From an uncultured Flavonifractor sp. (GTDB lineage: Bacteria; Bacillota; Clostridia; Oscillospirales; Oscillospiraceae), in contig CALWXZ010000012.1 of assembly GCA_944385625.1 (NCBI GenBank), positions 1-35,784 of the forward strand: a stretch of DNA of 35,784 bases, read 5' to 3'. The first letter of the stretch is position 1, and the number at the start of each line of letters is the position of its first letter. The position numbers and the translations under genes were made by a program. This document shows, piece after piece, positions 1 through 7,740 of this stretch. The notes beneath the pieces were generated by a model. The model was not told the origin of the DNA. It made no database searches and saw only the letters and a list, made by a program, of their open reading frames with translations.

Positions 1-1
1 C

Positions 2-31
2 AGCAACGAGCCGGAAGGCTACGAATTTTGA
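2..31 (+). CDS. 3' end of an upstream gene (partial)
   Basis: The first bases read in frame as the last nine residues (SNEPEGYEF) of a protein whose start lies outside the window, ending at a TGA. A hairpin with a T-run follows within about 15 bp, which is what one expects after a gene end. The fragment is too short to identify. It may belong to the same catabolic cluster as the two genes that follow, but nothing in the sequence proves this. Confidence 0.35.
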   Translation, partial: SNEPEGYEF

Positions 32-44
32 TCCAATAGGGAAG

Positions 45-69
45 AAGGGGCCGTATCCGGCCTCTTTTT
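45..69 (+). terminator. Short intrinsic terminator or attenuator
   Basis: The arms AAGGGGCC and GGCCTCTT pair over 8 bp with one G-U, with a 6-nt loop, and run into five Ts. It lies between the upstream stop codon and the BKACE gene. Leakiness would allow partial co-transcription, as no clear sigma-A promoter is visible between this hairpin and the next start codon. Confidence 0.5.
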
Positions 70-108
70 CCCATACCCGGTGCGGAATCAAAAAAGGAGT
101 GAACTGAA

Positions 109-993
109 ATGGCAAAGACCATCATTACCGCCGCGCTGACCGGCGCGGTTACCCCCGCGGGTTATAAGATCCCCGAGACCCCCCAGCAGATTGCCGATGA
201 GGCCTATGACGCCTGGAAGCTGGGCGCCGCCGTGGTCCATCTGCATATGCGGGCTGACGACGGCCTGGGGGCCATGGACAAGGAGAAGTTCCGCGAGACC
301 ATCCGCCTGATCCGCAGCCACAAGGACTGCGACGTCATTATCAACTGCACCTCCTCCGGCGCCTCCCCCCAGCATCCCGCCACCGATGACGAGCGCATGG
401 CCCACCACAAGGAGCTGGCCGGCATTGAGATGGGCTCCTATGACGCCGGCTCCTTCAACTGGATGCCCGGCGGGGTGTTCGTCAACTCCCCTCAGTTCCT
501 GGAGAAGTTGGGCGATCTGTATATGGAGAAGGGCACCAAGCCGGAGATTGAGATTTTTGACGCCGGTATGCTGGGCGTCACCAGCTACTTTGTGAAAAAG
601 GGCCACCTGCCCACGCCCTGCCACTATCAGTTCTGTCTGGGTGTGCTGGGCGGTATGCCGGCCACCGTGGAGAACCTGCTCTACCTGGTCAACCATATCC
701 CCGCCGGCTCCACCTGGTCCGCCTTCGGCGTTGGCAAGGGCCATCTGCCCATCATGTTCGCGGCTCTGGCGCTGGGTGGCCATATCCGCGTGGGCATGGA
801 GGACAACGTGGTCTTCGGCATTGACGAAAACGGCAAGAAGATCATGGCCAACAACCATATGCTGGTGGAGCGGGCCGTGGCCGCCGTCAAGGCCTTCGGC
901 AACACCCCCGCCACCCCCGCCGAGGCCCGCCAGATCCTGGGCATCCCCGCCTTTGACGGAGAGAAGGTCCGGGCCCAGCTGGGGATCGACTGA
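109..993 (+). CDS. Beta-keto acid cleavage enzyme (BKACE, DUF849 / Kce family)
   Basis: This 294-residue protein belongs to the DUF849 family, zinc-dependent TIM-barrel enzymes. They condense a beta-keto acid with acetyl-CoA and cleave it to acetoacetate and a new CoA thioester. The founding member acts on 3-keto-5-aminohexanoate in lysine fermentation. Visible hallmarks are the zinc-binding HLHMR motif near residue 45, a CTSSGA segment near 84, the SAFGVGKG loop near 204, and the VGMEDN motif near 233. Length matches the family. An AGGAGTG ribosome site precedes the ATG. The stop codon is 1 nt from the next gene, a phosphotriesterase homologue, so the two are an operon. No lysine-pathway neighbours (kamA, kdd) are visible, so the substrate is open and the name Kce would be an over-call. 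Confidence 0.9.
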   Translation: MAKTIITAALTGAVTPAGYKIPETPQQIADEAYDAWKLGAAVVHLHMRADDGLGAMDKEKFRETIRLIRSHKDCDVIINCTSSGASPQHPATDDERMAHHKELAGIEMGSYDAGSFNWMPGGVFVNSPQFLEKLGDLYMEKGTKPEIEIFDAGMLGVTSYFVKKGHLPTPCHYQFCLGVLGGMPATVENLLYLVNHIPAGSTWSAFGVGKGHLPIMFAALALGGHIRVGMEDNVVFGIDENGKKIMANNHMLVERAVAAVKAFGNTPATPAEARQILGIPAFDGEKVRAQLGID

Positions 994-994
994 T

Positions 995-1957
995 ATGAAA
1001 ATTCAGAGCGTATTGGGTCCGGTGGACACGTCGGAGCTGGGTCAGGTGCTGATGCACGAGCACCTGTCCTGCGCCGACTGGTCCATGCGGATGAACTTCG
1101 GTCCCCGCTTCTATGAGGCGAACGAGGTGACCGAGATCGCCTGCGGAATGCTGGACAAGGCGGTCAAACAGGGCGTGAGCACCGTGGTGGACGGCACCCC
1201 CATTAACCTGGGCCGGGATATCCATCTGATCCGGGCGGTGGCCAGGCGCACCGGGCTGAACATCGTCGCCTCCACCGGCTTTTACTATCAGGAGGAGCCC
1301 TGGCTGGCCTTCCGGGACGAGGAGCAGATCTACGAGCTGCTGATGGGCGACTGTACAGGCGGCATTCAGGGCACCGATAGCAAGCCGGGCATCCTGAAGG
1401 CGGGGGTGGGCCGGGCCGGTGTCACACCCCTGCTCCACAAGGTGCTCCGCGCCACCGGCCGGGTGGCGGCTCAGACCGGACTGCCCATCTTCTGCCACCA
1501 CGATCCCTCCGTCCACAGCGGCGGGGAGATTCTGGATCTGTTTGAGAGCTGCGGCGTGCCTGCCAACCGGGTCATTCTGGGCCACAGCGGCGATTCCACC
1601 GAGCTGGAGTACCTGACCGCCATGCTGGAGCGGGGCTGCTGGCTGGGTATGGACCGCTTCGGCTTCTGCGACCGGGACCTGGGGCTGGAGCCCCGGGTGG
1701 ACACCATCGCCCGGCTGTGCAGGCTGGGCTGGGGGAACAAGCTGCTCCTCAGCCATGATCTGGCCGCCTATCTGGCCTTCTGGGACAGCTGGGAGACCAC
1801 GAAAAACAGCGACTGGCTCCACCTGGAGGAGGACTTTACCTTTATCCACCGCCGGGTACTGCCCGCCCTGCGGGAGCAGGGCCTGGCGTCTGAGATGGTG
1901 GACGGTCTGCTTACGGCCAATCCCAGAGCATTTTTTGAAGGAACTTCCGATCATTGA
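995..1957 (+). CDS. Phosphotriesterase-family metal-dependent hydrolase
   Basis: This 320-residue amidohydrolase-superfamily protein is of the phosphotriesterase (PTE/PHP) type, whose bacterial members are usually lactonases or esterases. The metal-site pattern is complete: HEH near residue 22, the candidate bridging lysine in GILKAG near 135, HH in FCHHDP near 168, H in LGHSGD near 196, and the final aspartate in LSHDLA near 254. The ATG lies 1 nt after the BKACE stop, so translation is probably coupled. A longer reading frame runs back into the BKACE gene but is not credible, because the family N-terminus (IQSVLGPV) begins here. The pairing suggests hydrolysis of a lactone, ester or amide upstream or downstream of BKACE chemistry. 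The substrate is unknown. Confidence 0.88.
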   Translation: MKIQSVLGPVDTSELGQVLMHEHLSCADWSMRMNFGPRFYEANEVTEIACGMLDKAVKQGVSTVVDGTPINLGRDIHLIRAVARRTGLNIVASTGFYYQEEPWLAFRDEEQIYELLMGDCTGGIQGTDSKPGILKAGVGRAGVTPLLHKVLRATGRVAAQTGLPIFCHHDPSVHSGGEILDLFESCGVPANRVILGHSGDSTELEYLTAMLERGCWLGMDRFGFCDRDLGLEPRVDTIARLCRLGWGNKLLLSHDLAAYLAFWDSWETTKNSDWLHLEEDFTFIHRRVLPALREQGLASEMVDGLLTANPRAFFEGTSDH

Positions 1958-2001
1958 GATTGACTTGCATTTCTTTCCTTACCATATCCTTTCCCTCATC
2001 A

Positions 2002-2046
2002 GGCGGGTACAGGACCTATGCGCGGTCCTGCACCCGCCGCTTTTTT
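2002..2046 (+). terminator. Intrinsic terminator of the BKACE-PTE operon
   Basis: A long hairpin pairs GGCGGGT and CAGGACC with GGTCCTG and ACCCGCC (14 bp with one A/C mismatch), with a 7-nt loop, followed by GC and six Ts. It sits 45 nt after the phosphotriesterase stop codon. Confidence 0.9.
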
Positions 2047-2121
2047 GCGTTGCGTCTGGCGGGAGGACCATTCGCTCAAGGAAGGGAAGGGGCGCTGCCG
2101 TCTTTTTGTGTGAACCGATGG

Positions 2122-2150
2122 TTGAAACGCGTATTTTTCTACGGTATACT
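2122..2150 (+). promoter_or_regulatory. Sigma-A promoter for the transketolase-HAD operon
   Basis: TTGAAA and TATACT are separated by exactly 17 bp, about 50 bp upstream of the first transketolase start codon and downstream of the preceding terminator. The other bases of the 1958-2202 intergenic stretch show no gene. Confidence 0.75.
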
Positions 2151-2202
2151 AAGATAAGAGAATACCGGTCCTTTGGGCCCGGAGAATGGAAAGGTGAATT
2201 GA

Positions 2203-3048
2203 ATGGAACAGTCAAAGGTCCACGCACTGGCTGTCACAGCTGCCCGTGCCCGCCTGCTGGCGATGGACATGGTGCATGACGCGGCCTCCGGCCATATCGG
2301 CGGCTCCCTGTCCTCCATGGACATCATTACCACCCTGTACAATCATGTCATGAGGGTGGACCCCGCAAATCCCCGGGATCCTGACCGGGACCGCTTTGTG
2401 CTGTCCAAGGGACACTGCACCCCCGCCCTTTATCCCATCCTGGCATTGAAGGGCTATTTCCCCGTGGAGGATCTGAAGCTTTTCCGCTCCATCAAGGGCG
2501 AAATGTCCGGCCACGCTGAGATGCGCCACATTAAAGGTGTGGATATGTCCACCGGTTCTCTGGGCCAGGGCATCTCCGCCGCCGTGGGCATGGCCCTGGC
2601 GGGCAAGGCCGACAAGAAGGACTACCGTGTCTATGCGCTCATGGGCGACGGCGAGATCGAGGAGGGCCAGGTGTGGGAGGCGGCCATGTCCGCGGCCAAG
2701 TATCACCTGGACAACCTGTGCGCCATCGTGGACGTGAACGGCCTGCAGATCGACGGCGCCACCGCCGACGTGATGCCCTCCGAGCCCCTGGACAAGAAGT
2801 TTGAGGCCTTCAACTGGAATGTGATCCATGTGGACGGCCACGACTTCAACGCCCTGGAGTCCGCCTTTGACGCCGCTGCCGCCTGCAAGGGCAAGCCCAC
2901 CGTGCTGCTGGCCAAGACCGTCAAGGGCAAGGGGGTCTCCTTCATGGAGGGGGACTACGGCTGGCACGGCAAGGCCCCCAATGACGAGCAGTATGAAAAG
3001 GCCCACGCGGAGCTGGCTGCGACGCTGGCGGAACTGGAGGGAAAGTAA
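2203..3048 (+). CDS. Transketolase, N-terminal (TPP-binding) subunit
   Basis: This 281-residue half-transketolase carries the thiamine-diphosphate-binding domain. Motifs include GHIGGSLSSMD near residue 27, SKGHCTPALY near 67, the GSLGQG loop near 120, and the GDGEIEEGQ...N thiamine-diphosphate motif from about residue 149. Together with the following gene it makes a split two-subunit transketolase, common in clostridia and archaea. It moves two-carbon units between sugar phosphates in the non-oxidative pentose phosphate pathway, in the cytoplasm. An AAAGGTG ribosome site precedes the ATG. Only 3 nt separate it from the C-terminal subunit. Confidence 0.93.
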   Translation: MEQSKVHALAVTAARARLLAMDMVHDAASGHIGGSLSSMDIITTLYNHVMRVDPANPRDPDRDRFVLSKGHCTPALYPILALKGYFPVEDLKLFRSIKGEMSGHAEMRHIKGVDMSTGSLGQGISAAVGMALAGKADKKDYRVYALMGDGEIEEGQVWEAAMSAAKYHLDNLCAIVDVNGLQIDGATADVMPSEPLDKKFEAFNWNVIHVDGHDFNALESAFDAAAACKGKPTVLLAKTVKGKGVSFMEGDYGWHGKAPNDEQYEKAHAELAATLAELEGK

Positions 3049-3051
3049 GCC

Positions 3052-3999
3052 ATGAGTGAGAAGATCGCCACCCGTGTGGCATACGGAAAGACCCTGGCCG
3101 AGCTGGCCGACCAGTATCCCAACCTGGTGGTGCTGGACGCCGACCTGTCCGGCTCCACCCAGAGCCAGTATTTCGCCAAGGCCCATCCTGAGCGCTTTTA
3201 TAATATGGGCATTGCTGAGGCCAACATGACCGGTGTGGCCGCCGGTCTGGCCACCTGCGGCAAAATGCCCTTTACCAACACCTTTGCCATGTTCGCCACC
3301 GGTCGGGCCTATGAGCAGGTCCGCAACTCGGTGGCCTACCCCCGGCTCAATGTGAAGATCGTGGGCTCCCACGGCGGCCTGTCCGTGGGGGAGGACGGCG
3401 CCACCCACCAGTGCATTGAGGACTATGCCCTGATGCGCACCATCCCCAATATGATGGTGGTTTCCCCCTGTGACGGCCCCGAGATGCGCCTGGCGGTGAA
3501 GGCCCTGCTGGACTACGACGGCCCCGCCTATCTGCGGCTGGGCCGCCTGGCGGTGGACAGCATTACCGACGAGGTGCCCGGCTACTCCTTCCAGCTGGGC
3601 AAGGGCGCCCTGCTGCGTGACGGCTCCGACGTTACGGTTATCGCCACCGGTATGATGGTCCAGATGGCCTATACCGCCGCCCAGAAGCTGGCGGAGGAGG
3701 GTATTTCCGTCCGGGTTATCGATATGCACACCATCAAGCCCCTGGACGGTGAGATCGTGCTGAAGGCCGCCCTGGAGACCCGCTGCATTGTCACCTCCGA
3801 GGAACACACCATCCTCAATGGCCTGGGTTCCGCCGTGGCGGAATTTCTGTCCGAGCACTGCCCGGTGCCCGTGGTACGCCATGGCGTCAACGATCAGTTC
3901 GGCCGCTCCGGCGCCGCCAAGGCGGTGCTGGAGGCCTACGGACTCACCCCCGAGGGTATCATGGAGAAGGTGCGCCAGGCCCTCAAGCTGAAACAATGA
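3052..3999 (+). CDS. Transketolase, C-terminal subunit
   Basis: This 315-residue protein holds the pyrimidine-binding and C-terminal domains of transketolase. VLDADLSGST near residue 25, the GIAEANM motif (catalytic glutamate that activates the cofactor) near 51, and SHGGLSVGEDGATHQ near 105 are all family hallmarks. The C-terminal swivel domain shows VIDMHTIKPLD near 224. It is the obligate partner of the preceding subunit. The last four bases overlap the start of the HAD phosphatase gene (ATGA), so the three genes are translationally linked. Confidence 0.93.
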   Translation: MSEKIATRVAYGKTLAELADQYPNLVVLDADLSGSTQSQYFAKAHPERFYNMGIAEANMTGVAAGLATCGKMPFTNTFAMFATGRAYEQVRNSVAYPRLNVKIVGSHGGLSVGEDGATHQCIEDYALMRTIPNMMVVSPCDGPEMRLAVKALLDYDGPAYLRLGRLAVDSITDEVPGYSFQLGKGALLRDGSDVTVIATGMMVQMAYTAAQKLAEEGISVRVIDMHTIKPLDGEIVLKAALETRCIVTSEEHTILNGLGSAVAEFLSEHCPVPVVRHGVNDQFGRSGAAKAVLEAYGLTPEGIMEKVRQALKLKQ

Positions 4000-4823
4000 A
4001 GGATATCCGACTGATCTGCCTGGACATGGACGGCACCCTGCTGGACGATGACCACGTCACTGTGCCCCCCCGGAATGTAGCCGCCCTCCGGGCGGCGGCG
4101 GAGCGGGGAGCGGCTGTGACCATCGCCAGCGGCCGGGCCTGGTCCCTGCTCCAGGGGGTGAACGCCCAACTGGGGGTCACCCGGTACGCCGTGCTGTCCA
4201 ACGGCGCGGCGGTGCTGGATGTAACCACCGGGGAGTGGCTCTACCGCCGCCCGGTGGACCCGGCTGCCCGCCGCCCCATCCTCTCCCTGCTGCTGGAGTG
4301 GGGGCTGCCCTTCGAGGTCTACTGTGAGGGGGAGAACTACATTCAGGCCGACCGCATGGAGCAGGTGGTGAGCAGCGCCCTTTCCCCGGAGTTTGCCCAG
4401 GTGCTGCGGACCTGCTCCCACTTTCCGGCGGATCTGAACGCCGCCCTGGAGGGTAAAGCGGTGGAGAAGATCCACATTTTCCATGTGCCCCCGGAGCGCC
4501 GCCAGGCACTGTTGGACAAGGTGGAGGCCTGGGGTCCCCTGGCGGTGACCACCTCCTTTTCGGAGAATATGGAGCTTACCGCCCCCGGCGTCAACAAGGG
4601 GGCGGCGGTGCGGGCCCTGTGCGGAAAACTGGGCCTGGAGCCGGAGCAGGTCATGGCCTTCGGCGACGCGGGCAACGATGTGGAACTGCTGCGCTGGGCG
4701 GGCTGGTCCTTCGCCATGGACAACGCCAGCGCCGAGGCCAAACAGGCCGCCCATTACACCACCGGAACCAACCGGGAGGGCGGCGTGGGTATGGCCGTGG
4801 AACAATATCTACTGAACACCTAA
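3996..4823 (+). CDS. Cof-type HAD-IIB sugar-phosphate phosphatase
   Basis: This 275-residue HAD hydrolase has all four catalytic motifs: LDMDGTLL (nucleophile Asp) near residue 8, IASGR near 47, the lysine in VNKGAAV near 195, and FGDAGNDVELL near 218. The C2-type cap lies between motifs II and III. Cof-type members dephosphorylate small phosphates such as sugar phosphates and flavin nucleotides. Its ATGA overlap with transketolase suggests it removes a sugar phosphate from that pathway, but this is inference from position. The gene ends at a bidirectional terminator facing the MATE gene. Confidence 0.9.
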   Translation: MKDIRLICLDMDGTLLDDDHVTVPPRNVAALRAAAERGAAVTIASGRAWSLLQGVNAQLGVTRYAVLSNGAAVLDVTTGEWLYRRPVDPAARRPILSLLLEWGLPFEVYCEGENYIQADRMEQVVSSALSPEFAQVLRTCSHFPADLNAALEGKAVEKIHIFHVPPERRQALLDKVEAWGPLAVTTSFSENMELTAPGVNKGAAVRALCGKLGLEPEQVMAFGDAGNDVELLRWAGWSFAMDNASAEAKQAAHYTTGTNREGGVGMAVEQYLLNT

Positions 4824-4825
4824 CC

Positions 4826-4860
4826 AAAACGGCGCATGACCAATGTCATGCGCCGTTTTT
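4826..4860. terminator. Bidirectional intrinsic terminator between convergent genes
   Basis: A perfect 15-bp inverted repeat (AAAACGGCGCATGAC and its complement) surrounds a CAAT loop. The T tail on the plus strand and the matching A run on the left arm let it stop both the HAD transcript and the minus-strand MATE transcript. Confidence 0.88.
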
Positions 4861-4881
4861 GAAACCATGAAGCTGATTCTG

Positions 4882-6228
4882 TCAGCGGATGGGAGAGGAG
4901 ACGCTCTGCTCCGTTTCCGTCTCCCGCCGCCCCAGCGTTTGAAAATAACGGAACAGGAAACCGACGGTGACAATCAGGCAGAGCCCCTCGGACACCAGCG
5001 GGGAGAGCCAGATGCCCGTATCCCCCAGCACCTTGGAGAGGGCAACCAGGCATATGGAGATGAGCACCAGTCCCCGTCCAAAGGAGATGGTGAGGGCGGG
5101 GAGGGGGTGCTCCATGGCGGTGAAGAACCCGGATATCACCACGTTGAAGCCCATCAGCAGAAAAGCGGGAGCGTAGAGCCGCAGTGCGCTGACGGTATAG
5201 CCGAAAAGGGGATCGCCCCCCTCCAGAAACAGTCCCACAATGGGGCCGGCCAGCAGCTGGCAGATGGCGAAGAAGAAAACGCCCGCCGCCGCCACCAGCT
5301 TGACGCCGTAGGAGAGGAACCTATGGCACAGGGGCCGCCGTCCCGCCCCCAGGTAAAAGCTGGACAGGGGCTGAACGCCGTGGGCGGTGCCGATCATGGT
5401 CATGAGCACCAGGGTGTTCACATAGCTGATGATGGTGTAGGAGGTGAGGGCGGCCTCACCGGACACCTGTAAAATGGTCTGGTTGAACAGATAGATGACC
5501 AGTCCATTGGAGAATTCGCTGAGCCCGTCGGAGGTACCCAGGGGAAGGATTCGCCGGTAGGCCCCCAAATCCGGCTTGAATCTGCCAAAGCGCAGGGGCT
5601 GGGGATGGCGGACAAAATAGAGTACAAAGACCACCGTGGAGGTGGCCTGGGCCAGTCCGGTGGCCAGGGCCGCGCCCCACACCCCCCAGTGGAAGTGCAT
5701 GACGAATACATAGTCCAGAACAATATTCATGATGGCACAGGAGAGCACGCCGATGGTGCTGACGTGGGGGGCGCCGTCGGCCTTGACCTGAACCTCCAGA
5801 TTGTAGGACACCGTGAAGAAGACGGAGAAGCAGGCAATGATGCCCACATATTCCTTCACCAGCGGCAGCAGATCCCCGGTGGCCCCCAGGAAAAGGGCCA
5901 CCCGCTCCAGATTGAGGAGCACCGCCGCCGTCAGCACCAGCGACAGGACGGTCACCACCGCCAAATTCTGGTTGAAATAGTTGCGGGCCCTCTCCTCGTC
6001 GCCGTGGCCCAGGGCCAGGGAGAGAACGGTGGAGGTGCCGGTGGCCAGGAGAATGCCCAGGGTGAAGATCAGCGACACAAAGGGCATGGACAGATTGACC
6101 GCCGCCAGGGCGTGGCTGCCCACCCCGTGGGCCACAAAGATCCCGTCCACAATGGTGTATAAGGAGAAGATCCACATGGAGACGATGGACGGGATGGTAA
6201 ATTTGAAGAATTTAGCAACCAGATTCAC
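4882..6228 (-). CDS. MATE family multidrug/cation efflux transporter
   Basis: This 448-residue polytopic membrane protein has the MATE/NorM layout of about 12 helices in two similar halves. The N-terminal segment with FTIPSIVSMWIFSLYTIVDGIFVAHGVG-type sequence is characteristic, as are the GTSDGLSEFSNGL stretch near the domain junction and the paired VNLSMPF helix. It exports drugs or other organic cations using an ion gradient. The start is a GTG, preceded by AGGAGG at 6238-6243. Transcription starts from a promoter with a 19-bp spacer, the signature of MerR control. The divergent neighbour is that MerR regulator. Confidence 0.9.
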   Translation of the reverse strand: MNLVAKFFKFTIPSIVSMWIFSLYTIVDGIFVAHGVGSHALAAVNLSMPFVSLIFTLGILLATGTSTVLSLALGHGDEERARNYFNQNLAVVTVLSLVLTAAVLLNLERVALFLGATGDLLPLVKEYVGIIACFSVFFTVSYNLEVQVKADGAPHVSTIGVLSCAIMNIVLDYVFVMHFHWGVWGAALATGLAQATSTVVFVLYFVRHPQPLRFGRFKPDLGAYRRILPLGTSDGLSEFSNGLVIYLFNQTILQVSGEAALTSYTIISYVNTLVLMTMIGTAHGVQPLSSFYLGAGRRPLCHRFLSYGVKLVAAAGVFFFAICQLLAGPIVGLFLEGGDPLFGYTVSALRLYAPAFLLMGFNVVISGFFTAMEHPLPALTISFGRGLVLISICLVALSKVLGDTGIWLSPLVSEGLCLIVTVGFLFRYFQTLGRRETETEQSVSSPIR

Positions 6229-6254
6229 GGGTAAAACCTCCTCTTAGTGAGAAC

Positions 6255-6285
6255 ATCATAAACCCTCGTACCATCCGAGAGTCAA
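6255..6285 (-). promoter_or_regulatory. MerR-type promoter/operator for the MATE gene
   Basis: On the minus strand TTGACT and TATGAT are separated by 19 bp instead of 17. The spacer region carries an inverted repeat with arms ACCCTCG and CGAGAGT (one mismatch). An overlong spacer centred on a dyad is the classic arrangement untwisted by effector-bound MerR activators. Its place between the exporter and a divergent MerR gene makes the assignment strong. Confidence 0.82.
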
Positions 6286-6303
6286 GGGCGGGAGGCAAAA
6301 AAG

Positions 6304-7113
6304 TTGAAAGAATTTTATCAGATCCATGAATTGGCCAAATTGTTTGACCTGTGTCCGGATACGTTGCGCTATTATGAGGAGAAGGGGCTGCTCCATCCGG
6401 TGCGGGGGGAGAACCGGTACCGGCTGTACGGCATCCAGGATGTGTGTACCCTGAATATCATCCGCGCCCTGCGGGAGCTGGACCTGCCCACCCGGGAGAT
6501 CGGCGCCTATCTGGAGCGGCGGAGCGTGGGGGAGACCCTGGCGCTGCTGGACCGGGAGGCAGCGCTGCTGGACCGGCGGATGGCGGAGTTGGAGATCGCC
6601 CGCCGGGAGGCGGAGGAGCGCCGCCGCCGGCTGGAATGTTACCGGGCCGTGGAGGCGGGCCGGACGGAGCTGGTGGAGGAGGGAGCGCGGCCCTATGTGT
6701 TTTTGGAGAAGGACTTCATTCTGGAGAAGGAGATCGACTTCCAGCTCAAGCGGCTGGAGCAGCGGCACCAGGACTACATCCAGGTCATCGGCAGCCAGTG
6801 TATGGGGGCGGCCATGGACGAGGAGAGCCTGAAACAGGGGATTTACAACCACTTCTCCCGGGTCTTTTTCCTCACCCGGGAGGGGCTGCCCTTTGACGAT
6901 GTACTCCCGGCGGGGGAGTATGCCCGGCTGTATTACCGGGGCGCCTACGACCGCCTGCGGCAGCATCTGGGGCGGTTGCTGGACGGCGTGGCACAGATGG
7001 GCCGCCGTCCCGTGGGGCCGCCTCTGGAGCTCTACCGCATCGACGCCCACGACACCAATCTGGAGGCGGAATATGTCACCGAATTGCAGGTGCGGGTCGC
7101 ACCCGCCGTATAG
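6304..7113 (+). CDS. MerR family regulator with GyrI-like effector domain
   Basis: This 269-residue regulator has the MerR winged helix at residues 1-70 (IHELAKLFDLCPDTLRYYEEKGLL, then NRYRLYGIQDV), a coiled-coil dimerisation helix at about 75-118, and a C-terminal GyrI/BltR-like ligand domain. The expected activity is ligand-induced activation of the divergent MATE exporter through the 19-bp-spacer promoter. The start is a TTG, chosen because the winged helix begins immediately and GGGAGG lies 8 bp upstream. Long-tailed MerR proteins of this kind usually sense bulky hydrophobic drugs. The ligand here cannot be told. Confidence 0.88.
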   Translation: MKEFYQIHELAKLFDLCPDTLRYYEEKGLLHPVRGENRYRLYGIQDVCTLNIIRALRELDLPTREIGAYLERRSVGETLALLDREAALLDRRMAELEIARREAEERRRRLECYRAVEAGRTELVEEGARPYVFLEKDFILEKEIDFQLKRLEQRHQDYIQVIGSQCMGAAMDEESLKQGIYNHFSRVFFLTREGLPFDDVLPAGEYARLYYRGAYDRLRQHLGRLLDGVAQMGRRPVGPPLELYRIDAHDTNLEAEYVTELQVRVAPAV

Positions 7114-7158
7114 GGACAAACATTGTCGGAATACAGTGGGACCATGGAGGTGGGACAA

Positions 7159-7368
7159 ATGATTCCTGCATGGATTCTGCTGCTGCTCAACCAGGTATTT
7201 TTCACCCTGCGCCTGTCCGGCGGGGGAACGGGGTCCTTTCCCCGGCCGCTGAAGGCGGAGGAGGAGCGCTGCTATCTGGAGCGGGCCGCCCAGGGGGACC
7301 TGGAGGCCCGCAACCAGCTCATTGAACACAATCTGCGCCTGGTGGCCCATATCGTTAAGAACGGTTGA
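7159..7368 (+). pseudogene. sigK: Truncated sporulation sigma factor SigK (N-terminal fragment)
   Basis: The 69 encoded residues are the start of pro-sigma-K: a hydrophobic pro-sequence ([16 protein letters not shown]), the FPRPL segment where mature SigK begins, then EEERCYLER and the region 2.1 hallmark [13 protein letters not shown]. The reading frame stops two residues later, where homology to sigma factors also ends. Regions 2.2 to 4 are missing, so this copy cannot make a working sigma factor. A GGAGGTGG ribosome site precedes the ATG. The stop codon lies inside a 20-bp sequence that recurs at 35486, which points to recombination at the breakpoint. The rest could lie elsewhere, as in skin-type interruptions, or this may be a dead duplicate. 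Confidence 0.82.
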
Positions 7369-7382
7369 AGCAAAGGACCAAT
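7363..7382 (+). repeat. 20-bp repeat, copy 1, at the sigK breakpoint
   Basis: The stretch beginning GGTTGAAGCAAAG matches 35486-35505 at 19 of 20 positions in the same orientation. It starts where similarity to sigK ends and supplies the premature stop codon. Confidence 0.55.
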
Positions 7383-7390
7383 GCAGATCT

Positions 7391-7477
7391 TTATTCAGCC
7401 TCAATTGCAACAAACTGTTGTTCAATATTCTGAACCTGGTGAAGCAACGCTTCCTTGATTGAAGAACCGTTATCCAT
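7391..7477 (-). other. AT-richer remnant with a possible gene tail
   Basis: Between the sigK breakpoint and the sigma-factor relic is about 110 bp that is visibly richer in A and T than its surroundings. On the minus strand it reads as 28 residues (MDNGSSIKEALLHQ... ending FVAIEAE) before a stop, with an amphipathic helical look. I do not recognise it. It may be the end of a gene carried in by a mobile element that broke sigK, or simply unselected sequence. Confidence 0.3.
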
Positions 7478-7498
7478 AAAGATAAGGTTTTTGGCAGG

Positions 7499-7684
7499 AT
7501 GCAGCGGCTCTATCTGTAATATGAAAAGCTGATGTATGCCGCCGCCAAAACACATCGTCCAGAGTCTGAAGAGACCGAGGATATTGTGCAGGAGAGTGTG
7601 GTGAGGCTGATTTGAACGGTTTCTTTTTTGGAGAAAAAGGACCGCTGCATTTTGCGGCCTATATTGACTGCTGCCTGCCATTGA
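7499..7684 (+). pseudogene. Relic of an ECF-type sigma factor
   Basis: One frame reads MQRLYL, stop, YEKLMYAAAKTH...EETEDIVQESVVRLI, stop, then TVSFLEKKDRCIL. The middle part is region 2 of an extracytoplasmic-function sigma factor: the Y-E-K-L-M-Y helix and the E-D-I-V-Q-E-S core-binding helix are diagnostic. The last part resembles the linker before region 2.4. Two in-frame stops (7517 and 7613) and the absence of any region 4 show it is dead. The promoter of the LytTR gene overlaps its final codon. Confidence 0.68.
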
Positions 7685-7709
7685 CAAAAGGCTGGGCAGC
7701 TTTTATGAT
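7681..7709 (+). promoter_or_regulatory. Near-consensus sigma-A promoter for the LytTR gene
   Basis: TTGACA and TATGAT are separated by 17 bp, 32 bp upstream of the start codon and followed by an AGGAGGTGA ribosome site at 7729. This position excludes the longer upstream start at 7612. Confidence 0.85.
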
Positions 7710-7740
7710 GAAAACAGCGGTTTTCCCAGGAGGTGAAGGA

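Noticed and set aside
7612..7740. A longer start for the LytTR gene adding 43 residues
   Set aside because: A near-consensus promoter (7681-7709) lies inside this extension, it overlaps the ECF sigma relic, and the ATG at 7741 has an excellent ribosome site.
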